The notes beneath the pieces were generated by a model. The model was not told the origin of the DNA. It was given only the letters and a program-made list of their open reading frames with translations, and searched no databases. A DNA stretch of 12,664 bases, taken from Gammaproteobacteria bacterium (GTDB taxonomy: Bacteria > Pseudomonadota > Gammaproteobacteria > Steroidobacterales > MnTg04). Both the position numbers and the translations under genes were made by a program. Location: positions 1 through 12,664 of the forward strand of contig JAPUHG010000295.1 in the NCBI GenBank assembly GCA_027297845.1, read 5' to 3'. How positions within the stretch are numbered: the stretch's first letter is position 1; each line of letters opens with the position of its first letter. This document shows, piece after piece, positions 5,905 to 12,664 of the stretch.

Positions 5905-7020
5905 TCAAAGCACCTGGCGCAGAGCGTCTAACAGGCGTTGATTTTCCTTCGGTGTGCCGATTGAAATTCTCAAGTGCTCGGGCAGGCCATAATTTCCAAC
6001 CGGACGAACAATGACGCCTTGATGAAGCAAGCCTTCGTATATCGGCATCGCCGGCCGATCCATATCGACCAGGATGAAATTCGCCACCGACGGAATAAAC
6101 CTCAAACCGAGATCTTTGAGCCCCGCGGCCACAATTTCTCTTTGCTCATTGTTCATGTCGACACTGCGCTGAAGATGGGTCTGGTCCCCCAACGCAGCGC
6201 GAGCGGCTTCCAGCGCCAGGGAATTAACATTGAACGGCTGACGTATCCGGTTCAGCACATTGGCAACGTCCGGGTGCGACAGCGAATAACCTATGCGCAG
6301 ACCTGCCAGACCGTAGGCCTTGGAAAATGTCCGGGTGACAACCAGGTTCGGAAAATCCTCCAGCCATTGGCTGGTATCGGGAAAATCCTGCTCTTCCAGG
6401 TAGTCGAAATAGGCTTCATCCACGACCACCAGCGCGTGATCCGGCACCATTTCGATAAAGTCTCTGAGTTCCCGGCTTTTTATCCAGGTCCCGGTTGGAT
6501 TGTTCGGATTGGCAATAAAAATCAGCCGGGTTTTGTCGCTGATCAACGCTTCCATCTCATGCAGGTCGTGACCCAATGGTGAAAGAGAATCTCCAGGTTG
6601 TGCAGCACTGACCTTTGCTTCCGCACCAACAGCCTGCACCGCCAGTGGATAAACTGCGAACGCATATTCAGAATAGATCGCTTCCAGCTCAGGCGTGAGA
6701 AACGCTTCAGCGAGCAGCACCAGCACGTCATTCGAACCATTGCCAAGCGTTATTCTGTCGATATCAACGTTGTGACGCGCCGCCAGAGTTTCTTTGAGAT
6801 GAAATCCGTTGCCATCGGGATAGAGGGCGCTTTCCGGTGCGGCTTTGGCTATCGCAGCCAATACTTCCGCGCCGGGTCCGAGCGGGTTCTCGTTTGACGC
6901 CAGCTTGATGCTGTTGCTAATCCCGTACTCACGCTCCAGTTCATCGATAGGCTTGCCCGGCTGATACGGATTAATTTCACGAACGCCGGGGGCGGCAAGA
7001 TCAATAGGTGATCGAGACAT
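5905..7020 (-). CDS. hisC: Histidinol-phosphate aminotransferase (HisC2 type)
   Basis: This PLP enzyme of aminotransferase class I/II makes histidinol phosphate in histidine synthesis and often accepts aromatic substrates. The 371 residues contain SNENPLGPG (42-50), NPNNPTG (171-177), VVVDEAYFDY (198-207, D201 contacting the PLP ring nitrogen), TRTFSKAYGLAGLRIGY (229-245, Schiff-base K234) and LRISIGTPKEN (350-360). GGGAG about six bases before the ATG is a good ribosome binding site. The gene starts 30 bases after serA and ends 38 before aroA, so it is probably in the same operon. Its place among aromatic genes, as in Pseudomonas hisC2, hints that it may also aminate prephenate or phenylpyruvate; that is inference, and whether another hisC exists elsewhere is not visible here. 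Confidence 0.92.
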   Translation of the reverse strand: MSRSPIDLAAPGVREINPYQPGKPIDELEREYGISNSIKLASNENPLGPGAEVLAAIAKAAPESALYPDGNGFHLKETLAARHNVDIDRITLGNGSNDVLVLLAEAFLTPELEAIYSEYAFAVYPLAVQAVGAEAKVSAAQPGDSLSPLGHDLHEMEALISDKTRLIFIANPNNPTGTWIKSRELRDFIEMVPDHALVVVDEAYFDYLEEQDFPDTSQWLEDFPNLVVTRTFSKAYGLAGLRIGYSLSHPDVANVLNRIRQPFNVNSLALEAARAALGDQTHLQRSVDMNNEQREIVAAGLKDLGLRFIPSVANFILVDMDRPAMPIYEGLLHQGVIVRPVGNYGLPEHLRISIGTPKENQRLLDALRQVL

Positions 7021-7050
7021 GCTGTACTCCCGTCTTGTGTTTGGAAATAT

Positions 7051-8235
7051 TCAAGCCGCTATCATGCGCACCGATAATACGCCCTCGATATTGCCAATCT
7101 GTTCCACCGTCGCTGAATCTACCTCACCATCGATGTCCACCAAGGTAAAGGCCAGATCGTCCCTGGATTTATTCAGGAGATCCGCGATATTCAATTTCGC
7201 ATCGGCAAGCGCGGTGGATATCTGGCCAACCATGTTTGGAACGTTGGCGTTGGCAACGATGATTCTTTGCCCGTCATTGCGCGGCATGATCGCTTCCGGG
7301 AAATTAACCGAATGCCTGATATTGCCATTTTCGAGAAAATCCCGAAGATTGTTGGCAACCATGACGGCGCAGTTCTCTTCGGCCTCGTAAGTCGATGCAC
7401 CCAGGTGCGGCAAAGCGGTTACCCGTGGATGATCTTTCAACGGGGCGCTGGGGAAATCGGTGACAAAGGCGTGCAACTTGCCACTCTCGAGCGCAGCCGC
7501 TACTGCATCCTCATCGACGATCGGCGCCCTGGCGAAATTCAACAACACCGAGCCATCCCGCATCAAACCGAGCCGCTCAGCATTAACCAGGTGCCGGGTC
7601 CCATCGGTCATCGGCACATGTGCAGTCAGAATGTCGGCACGTGAAAAAAGATCGTCAATACTGCTTGCCTGCTCAACACCCGATGACATTTGCCAGGCGC
7701 GTCTGACGGTAATCTGCGGATCAAAGCCAATAACTTTCATGCCAAGATCCAGCGCAGCGTTTGCCACTTCAACACCGATCGCACCGAGACCAACCACGCC
7801 CAACGTTTTACCCGGTATTTCAAAGCCAATGAACTGCTTCTTGCCTGCTTCGACCGCTTTGTCCAGTTCCTTACCATCCAGATGCAAATTCTTTACATGG
7901 TCAGCCGCCTGGCAGATGTTACGAGCGGCCAGGAAGATTGCAGTCAACACCAGCTCCTTGACGGCATTGGCATTTGCACCCGGTGCATTGAACACGGGTA
8001 TGCCGGCGGCGCTGAATCGTTCGATGGGAATATTGTTGACTCCGGCGCCGGCCCTGGCGACCGCAAGCAGCGTGTCGGGCATTTCCATGTCATGCAAGTT
8101 TCGCGAGCGCAACACAATGGCATCGGGATGCAACATTTCTGATGCCACTTCATATTGCTCACGCGGGAACCGTTTCAGGCCCGCCAGCGCGATATTATTC
8201 AGCGTCAAAATCTTGAATCGGTTTTTTTGGTTCAT
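7051..8235 (-). CDS. serA: Phosphoglycerate dehydrogenase, short ACT-domain type
   Basis: A D-2-hydroxyacid dehydrogenase, predicted to oxidise 3-phosphoglycerate to 3-phosphohydroxypyruvate, the first step of serine synthesis. From the ATG at 8235 the product is 394 residues. It has ARAGAGVNNIPI (60-71) and GANANAVKE (86-94), the Rossmann motif GLGAIG (149-154) with acidic D172, catalytic R236 (NFAR) and H277 (PHLGAST), and an ACT domain at about 325-392 that could bind serine. The frame extends upstream into serC but that part is unrelated, so it was trimmed. The usual catalytic Glu, aligned by eye within the FPSAP segment, appears to be A264; subfamily comparison is needed. serC lies 28 bases upstream and supplies the next enzyme. 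The short architecture resembles SerA of Firmicutes more than the 410-residue E. coli enzyme. Another hydroxyacid substrate is possible. Confidence 0.85.
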   Translation of the reverse strand: MNQKNRFKILTLNNIALAGLKRFPREQYEVASEMLHPDAIVLRSRNLHDMEMPDTLLAVARAGAGVNNIPIERFSAAGIPVFNAPGANANAVKELVLTAIFLAARNICQAADHVKNLHLDGKELDKAVEAGKKQFIGFEIPGKTLGVVGLGAIGVEVANAALDLGMKVIGFDPQITVRRAWQMSSGVEQASSIDDLFSRADILTAHVPMTDGTRHLVNAERLGLMRDGSVLLNFARAPIVDEDAVAAALESGKLHAFVTDFPSAPLKDHPRVTALPHLGASTYEAEENCAVMVANNLRDFLENGNIRHSVNFPEAIMPRNDGQRIIVANANVPNMVGQISTALADAKLNIADLLNKSRDDLAFTLVDIDGEVDSATVEQIGNIEGVLSVRMIAA

Positions 8236-8263
8236 GACTTTTCGGGACCAGCCACTTCTCGTT

Positions 8264-9343
8264 TTAACCGTTGGCCCGCTCGAACTCGCCCATGAATTCG
8301 ACCAGGGCATCGATTCCCTCGTCGGGCATTGCGTTATAAATACTGGCGCGCATTCCGCCGACCGAACGATGACCTTTTAGCGACATCAGGCCGTGCTTTG
8401 CGGCCTGCTCCAGAAATAGCCCATCGAGACTGTCGTCGGCCAGCATGAACGGGATATTCATCAGCGAACGGTATTTCTTGGCCACCGGGTTGGAATAGAA
8501 AGCGCTGTCGTCTATTGCCTGATAAATGCGATCCGCGTTCGCCTGGCTGCGGGCGGCCAGTTTTTCGACCCCACCTTGCGCCAGGGCCCATTCGAAAACC
8601 AGCCCTGCCGTGTACCAGGCAAAAGTCGGCGGCGTATTCAGCATCGATCCGCTATCGGCCATTTTCCGATAGTCCAGTACAGCCGGTATCGTGCCATGCT
8701 GATAGTTCAGAAGGTCTTCCCGAATGATGACGATCGTCAGACCCGCCGGGCCCATATTCTTTTGCGCCCCTGCGTATATCAGCCCGTAATCTTCCACCTT
8801 GAGCGGCGCCGACAGAATGCTCGATGACATATCCACCACCAGCGTCGAATCCACCTCGGGAACACCGGGCAGCCGAAGACCCCCGATGGTTTCGTTATCG
8901 ACGTAATGCGTAAACGCGGCCGTTCCCGATTGCCGCCACTGGTCTGCCTCCGGGATACTGGTGTCGTTATTGTCAGCCGTATCGAAAACAATATGAGCCT
9001 GGCAAAACCGAGCGCCTTCTTTTAGCGCTTTTCTCGACCAATAGCCGCTTACCAGGTAGTCCGCGGTATCGCCTGGCGCACACAGGTTCATCGGAACCGC
9101 CGCAAACTGGGCGGTCGCGCCGCCCTGCATAAACAAAACCCGGTAACTTTCGGGGATCGACAGCAGGTCTCGCAAATCAGTTTCGGCCTTTTCCGCTATC
9201 GATGTGAACTCGGCGCCACGGTGACTCATTTCCATCGCGCCCATGCCGGTATCCTGCCAATTACCAATTTCGTCCTGCAGGCGTTCAATGACGGGACCTG
9301 GCAACATCGCCGGTCCCGCGCTGAAGTTGTATGCACGTTTCAT
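8264..9343 (-). CDS. serC: Phosphoserine aminotransferase
   Basis: This PLP enzyme turns 3-phosphohydroxypyruvate and glutamate into phosphoserine, and in organisms with the DXP-dependent PLP route also serves pyridoxal phosphate synthesis. The 359 residues (362 in E. coli) start MKRAYNFSAGPAMLP. They show GMGAMEMSHRG (33-43), FMQGGATAQF (71-80), VVDMSS (169-174), the PLP lysine K195 in AGAQKNMGPAG (191-201), the phosphate-binding region with HGTIPA (216-221), NTPPTF (236-241) and the C-terminal GGMRASIYNAM (329-339). It follows gyrA after 45 bases containing no hairpin, and precedes serA by 28 bases. SerC and SerA being adjacent puts two consecutive steps together. The ribosome binding site is weak. 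Confidence 0.96.
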   Translation of the reverse strand: MKRAYNFSAGPAMLPGPVIERLQDEIGNWQDTGMGAMEMSHRGAEFTSIAEKAETDLRDLLSIPESYRVLFMQGGATAQFAAVPMNLCAPGDTADYLVSGYWSRKALKEGARFCQAHIVFDTADNNDTSIPEADQWRQSGTAAFTHYVDNETIGGLRLPGVPEVDSTLVVDMSSSILSAPLKVEDYGLIYAGAQKNMGPAGLTIVIIREDLLNYQHGTIPAVLDYRKMADSGSMLNTPPTFAWYTAGLVFEWALAQGGVEKLAARSQANADRIYQAIDDSAFYSNPVAKKYRSLMNIPFMLADDSLDGLFLEQAAKHGLMSLKGHRSVGGMRASIYNAMPDEGIDALVEFMGEFERANG

Positions 9344-9388
9344 TGCATCTAACTCATTTATTCAAACTGATTAACGATGATGGTCGTC

Positions 9389-11941
9389 TCATTCATCAGC
9401 AGAGTTTTCTTCATCCTCAAGCGCCGCGATTCGCTCGACGCCGGCAAGCTTTTCTTCTGCTGACAAGCGAATGAGTCTGACACCCTGGGTATTGCGGCCC
9501 AGCAGGGAAACATCCGCGACCGGTGTGCGCACCAGGGTCCCGCCAGCGCTGATCAGCATGATTTCGTCGTCGTCGGCGACCTGCAACGCACCGACCAGCC
9601 GGCCGTTGCGTGCGGAGGTCTGTATGCCAATCACCCCCTGGCCGCCCCGTCCACGGATCGGGAATTCGCTGAGTTTGGTGCGTTTGCCATAGCCATGCTC
9701 TGTCGCCGTCAGAATCGCACCGTGTTCGGCGATGATCAGCGCGATCAATTCGTGCCCGGGCGCCAGCCTGATGCCCCTGACGCCGGCCGCCAGCCGACCC
9801 ATTGGCCTGACGTTCTTCTCATTGAAGCGTATCGCTTTACCCGAACTCGAATAAAGCAGGATATCCTGACTGCCATCGGTAATGGCGACGCCGACCAGGT
9901 GATTATCGTCTCTCAGATCCAGGGCGATGATGCCATTGGTGCGCGGTCTCGAGAACGCGTTCAGTGCGGTTTTCTTCACCGTGCCGTTACTGGTCGCCAT
10001 GAAGACGAAGCGGTCCTTGGTGAATTCCTTGATCGGCAGCACGGCGTTTATTCGTTCATCCGGCTCCAGCGGCAGCAGGTTTACGATCGGCTTGCCGCGC
10101 GCGCCCTTGCCGGCCTGCGGCAATTGATAAACCTTGAGCCAGTAGAGCTTTCCACGACTGGAAAAACACAGCAGCGTGTCGTGGGTGTTGGCAACGAATA
10201 GATGATCGACAAAGTCATCGCCTTTGACCTTGGTTGCCGCGCGCCCTCGCCCACCGCGTTTTTGCGCCTGGTACGACGACAGCGGCTGTGCCTTTGCGTA
10301 ACCGCCATGAGACAAGGTCACCACCACGTCTTCCCGCTGAATCAGGTCCTCTATGCTCAGATCGCTATGGTCTTCCATGATTCTGGTACGCCGAGGATTG
10401 GAGTACTGATCGGCAATCGCCCGGAGCTCTTCACGAATGACCTGCAACAGCCGATCCGGGTCAGAAAGTATCTCAGAAAAATCTTTAATTAGTTCTAGTA
10501 AATCACTGTATTCATTTAATATTTTATCATGTTCCAGGCCGGTCAGGCGATGCAGTCTCAGCTCCAGGATGGCTTGAACCTGCGCCGGCGACAACAAGTA
10601 CTGGTCTTTGTCCAGGCCGTATTTTTCCTCGAGATCGTCCGGCTTGGAATCGATTCCACCCGCCGTCGCCAGCATTGCGGTGACCGGACCGGCTTTCCAC
10701 GAGCGGGCCAGCAAACCGACCTTGGCTTCCGCGGGCGATGGCGAGCCCTTGATCAGGGCAATGATCTCATCGATATTCGCCAACGCGATCGCCTGCCCTT
10801 CCAGGATGTGTGCGCGGCTACGCGCCTTTTTCAAATCAAATATCGAGCGCCGGGTTACCACCTCTCGGCGGTGCCGCAAAAACGCTTCCAGCATCGGCTT
10901 GAGACCGAGGAGTTTTGGCTGACCGTCGACCAAAGCGACCATGTTGATACCAAACACGGTCTGCAACTGCGTGTGTTTGTACAAGTTGTTCAAAACGACA
11001 TCGGTCACTTCACCACGCCGCAGCTCGATGACGACCCGCATGCCGTCCTTGTCGGACTCATCGCGCAGTTCGGTAATCCCCTCGATCTTTTTGTGGCGGA
11101 CCAGTTCGGCGATTTTTTCCAGCAATCTTGCCTTGTTGACCTGATAGGGCAACTCGGTGACGATAATGGCCTGCTTGTCGTGGCTGCCGACATCTTCGAT
11201 ATGCGTCTTCGAACGCAGGTGTATGCGCCCCCTTCCTGTCGTGTAGGCCTGGTAGATTCCGCTCGAACCATTGATCATGGCCGCGGTCGGGAAGTCGGGG
11301 CCGGGTACGTACTTCATCAAATCGGGTATCCCGATTTCCGGATCGTCAATCAGGGCCAGGCAGGCCTCCACAATTTCTCCCAGGTTGTGCGGCGGAATAT
11401 TGGTCGCCATGCCGACGGCGATACCGGTCGCGCCGTTGACCAGGAGATTCGGCACCCGGGTCGGCATGACCGATGGCTCAAACTCCGACTCATCGTAGTT
11501 GCCGACAAAATCGACGGTTTCCTTGTCGAGATCGGCCAGCAATTCATGGGCGATACGCGCCATCCGAACTTCGGTGTAACGCATGGCGGCTGGCGCATCA
11601 CCATCGACCGAGCCAAAGTTCCCCTGTCCATCGACCAGCATGAAGCGCATCGAAAACGGCTGCGCCATCCGTACCAGTGTGTCGTAAACAGCGCTGTCGC
11701 CATGGGGGTGATATTTTCCGACCACGTCGCCAACGACGCGGGCCGATTTCTTATAGGGTTTGTTGTAGTCGTTGCCCAGTTCCTTCATCGCAAAAAGGAC
11801 CCGACGGTGCACCGGTTTTAAACCGTCACGCACGTCCGGCAAGGCCCGTCCGACGATGACGCTCATCGCGTAATCCAGGTAGGACTGACGCATTTCGTCT
11901 TCGAGATTTACGTGAATTATTCCGCTTGCGATTTCGACCAT
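9389..11941 (-). CDS. gyrA: DNA gyrase subunit A
   Basis: GyrA carries the DNA cleavage and wrapping functions of the A2B2 gyrase that introduces negative supercoils. The product has 850 residues (875 in E. coli). E. coli numbering holds: catalytic Y122 in AAMRYTEVRMAR and quinolone-site residues S83 and D87 in HPHGDSAVYDT, the wild-type susceptible forms. The GyrA box is QKRGGRG at 560-566, the same position as QRRGGKG in E. coli, with conservative changes. A beta-pinwheel wrapping domain follows and ends in a short acidic tail (EDEENSADE). The ATG at 11941 aligns with family starts; 17 further upstream codons are unrelated. No strong Shine-Dalgarno sequence is visible. Codons for residues 470-494 are unusually AT-rich. 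It lies downstream of mtnA as in Pseudomonas and probably heads the serC-to-cmk operon. Confidence 0.97.
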   Translation of the reverse strand: MVEIASGIIHVNLEDEMRQSYLDYAMSVIVGRALPDVRDGLKPVHRRVLFAMKELGNDYNKPYKKSARVVGDVVGKYHPHGDSAVYDTLVRMAQPFSMRFMLVDGQGNFGSVDGDAPAAMRYTEVRMARIAHELLADLDKETVDFVGNYDESEFEPSVMPTRVPNLLVNGATGIAVGMATNIPPHNLGEIVEACLALIDDPEIGIPDLMKYVPGPDFPTAAMINGSSGIYQAYTTGRGRIHLRSKTHIEDVGSHDKQAIIVTELPYQVNKARLLEKIAELVRHKKIEGITELRDESDKDGMRVVIELRRGEVTDVVLNNLYKHTQLQTVFGINMVALVDGQPKLLGLKPMLEAFLRHRREVVTRRSIFDLKKARSRAHILEGQAIALANIDEIIALIKGSPSPAEAKVGLLARSWKAGPVTAMLATAGGIDSKPDDLEEKYGLDKDQYLLSPAQVQAILELRLHRLTGLEHDKILNEYSDLLELIKDFSEILSDPDRLLQVIREELRAIADQYSNPRRTRIMEDHSDLSIEDLIQREDVVVTLSHGGYAKAQPLSSYQAQKRGGRGRAATKVKGDDFVDHLFVANTHDTLLCFSSRGKLYWLKVYQLPQAGKGARGKPIVNLLPLEPDERINAVLPIKEFTKDRFVFMATSNGTVKKTALNAFSRPRTNGIIALDLRDDNHLVGVAITDGSQDILLYSSSGKAIRFNEKNVRPMGRLAAGVRGIRLAPGHELIALIIAEHGAILTATEHGYGKRTKLSEFPIRGRGGQGVIGIQTSARNGRLVGALQVADDDEIMLISAGGTLVRTPVADVSLLGRNTQGVRLIRLSAEEKLAGVERIAALEDEENSADE
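10460..10534 (-). other. AT-rich, rare-codon patch inside gyrA (residues 470-494)
   Basis: These 75 bases contain 18 G or C (24%), against roughly half or more in the flanking gene. Within 25 codons the Leu and Ile choices are ATA, TTA, TTA, CTA, CTA, ATT, ATA and CTT, with no CTG, although CTG dominates elsewhere in the gene. The protein reads EHDKILNEYSDLLELIKDFS and stays typical of the GyrA long coiled-coil helix, so the frame and fold are intact. Confidence 0.75.
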
Positions 11942-12015
11942 AGGGGAATTTTCTGGGTTCCAAATAATATTTTGGCCCGGTCGGAGAACCACTCCGTCCA
12001 GGCCATCTAAACAGG

Positions 12016-12045
12016 CTTATATGTTACCACAGGGAGTGATTTCAC
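12016..12045 (-). promoter_or_regulatory. Weak sigma-70 promoter candidate for gyrA
   Basis: In the 126-base mtnA-gyrA gap the minus strand has TATAAG (12016-12021; five of six -10 matches) and GTGAAA (12040-12045; four of six -35 matches), 18 bases apart. This predicts a leader of about 70 bases that contains a small hairpin, CGGAG-TGGTT-CTCCG (11982-11996). A second AT-rich stretch with TATTAT nearer the ATG lacks a suitable -35 box. A promoter is expected here because gyrA is usually transcribed separately; the exact site is uncertain. Confidence 0.35.
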
Positions 12046-12067
12046 CCTAGTCTGCGCGGTAGAAATA

Positions 12068-12664
12068 TCAGGGCGATTTGCCCGTTTTCAGGCGCTTGAA
12101 TGCCTCCCCAAAAGGTGCCTGAAAAACGCCTTCCTCGGTCACGATATAATCGATCAGCTCGGCCGGCGTCACATCGAAAGCGGGATTGGCGACGGTTACT
12201 CCCGCCAGACAGTTTTCAACCCCCGCTGCATCGAGAATTTCGTCTGCGGAGCGCTCTTCAATAGGTATCTGTGAGCCATCGCTGACGCTCATATCGACCG
12301 TGGCATGGGGCGCCACGACCATGACCTTCGCACCGTGATAACGCGCCAAAACCGCAAGCGCATAGGTGCCGATTTTGTTTGCCACGTCACCATTGGCCGC
12401 TATCCGGTCGGCACCGACGATCAGCCAGCTGATCCCGGCCTTGCGCATCGCCTGGGCGGCGGCGGAATCGGTCAGCAGGGTCACCGGTATGTCGTCTTTG
12501 GCCAGCTCCCATGCAGTTAATCGAGAGCCTTGCAACCATGGCCGGGTTTCGCCGACAAACACCTGCTTGATTTTCTTCTGCCAGTGGCCCACGCGCACAA
12601 CGGCTAAAGCGGTTCCATAACCGGCCGTGGCCCGCGCGCCGGCATTGCAGTGGGTCATCACAGT
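12068..12664 (-). CDS. mtnA: S-methyl-5-thioribose-1-phosphate isomerase, C-terminal part; 5' end outside window
   Basis: MtnA converts methylthioribose-1-phosphate to methylthioribulose-1-phosphate in methionine salvage, and belongs to the eIF2B-alpha-like family. The 198 visible residues begin TVMTHCNAGA and run to the stop. The family signature THCNAGARATAGYGTAL carries the catalytic Cys. The catalytic Asp, in IVGADRIAANGDVANKIGT, lies exactly 80 residues later, the same spacing as C160 and D240 of the Bacillus subtilis enzyme. ETRPWLQGSRLTAWEL is another hallmark. These features set it apart from the related ribose-1,5-bisphosphate isomerases and eIF2B proteins, although that distinction is best checked with the full gene. 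The frame is open to the window edge, so the real start lies outside. The position upstream of gyrA matches Pseudomonas. No clear terminator follows it. Confidence 0.92.
   Translation of the reverse strand, partial: TVMTHCNAGARATAGYGTALAVVRVGHWQKKIKQVFVGETRPWLQGSRLTAWELAKDDIPVTLLTDSAAAQAMRKAGISWLIVGADRIAANGDVANKIGTYALAVLARYHGAKVMVVAPHATVDMSVSDGSQIPIEERSADEILDAAGVENCLAGVTVANPAFDVTPAELIDYIVTEEGVFQAPFGEAFKRLKTGKSP

Noticed and set aside
7460..8380. 306-codon plus-strand open frame opposite serA
   Set aside because: It is antisense to conserved dehydrogenase sequence and has low-complexity Ser/Ala-rich composition typical of shadow frames.
10529..11821. 430-codon plus-strand open frame opposite gyrA
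   Set aside because: It is the antisense shadow of a gene with clear GyrA motifs; the plus-strand product has no recognisable domain and no ribosome binding site was seen.
12032..12049. Imperfect palindrome (GGGTGAAATCACTCCC) near the gyrA -35 candidate
   Set aside because: The arms match only with a bulge and there is no U tract; not enough to call an operator or an mtnA terminator.
1..12664. A new defence, mobile or secretion system
   Set aside because: Every substantial coding stretch is assigned to a known housekeeping gene, gaps are short, and no transposase, integrase, repeat array or tRNA was seen.

Overview
The window is a stretch of housekeeping genes from a gammaproteobacterial chromosome of moderate GC content. 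Eleven genes all lie on the minus strand, packed head to tail. In transcription order, from high to low coordinates, they are mtnA (5' end outside the window), gyrA, serC, a serA-type dehydrogenase, hisC, aroA, cmk, rpsA, ihfB, lapA and lapB (last few codons outside). Many hallmark motifs match Escherichia coli or Pseudomonas proteins closely. The order mtnA-gyrA-serC-(pheA)-hisC-(tyrA-)aroA-cmk-rpsA-ihfB is the one known from Pseudomonas. No mobile element, phage gene, CRISPR array, tRNA or rRNA gene was seen, and no gene-free stretch exceeds about 130 bases.

Layout. At the right end is the C-terminal part of MtnA (methionine salvage). A 126-base gap with a weak promoter candidate precedes gyrA. 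Then serC, serA, hisC, aroA and cmk follow with gaps of 10 to 45 bases and look like one operon: SerA and SerC are consecutive steps of serine synthesis, HisC and SerC are PLP aminotransferases, and AroA makes EPSP on the shikimate pathway. A hairpin plus eight-U terminator or attenuator separates cmk from rpsA. rpsA has a leader without a Shine-Dalgarno sequence and ends in a very strong terminator. ihfB then has its own near-consensus promoter overlapping a possible IHF site. lapA and lapB, the envelope-assembly pair controlling LPS synthesis, follow ihfB.

Most of the region is conventional, and I see no new defence, mobile or secretion system. The points worth a second look are: (1) serA sits where Pseudomonas has pheA, and there is no tyrA before aroA; (2) aroA can only start at a TTG and is class II-like with a glycine at the glyphosate-determining site; (3) the cmk-rpsA gap holds a terminator-like hairpin with a GGA loop ahead of an SD-less rpsA start; (4) a 75-base AT-rich, rare-codon patch lies inside gyrA; (5) an IHF-like site overlaps the ihfB -10 box; (6) the SerA catalytic glutamate position appears to be alanine.
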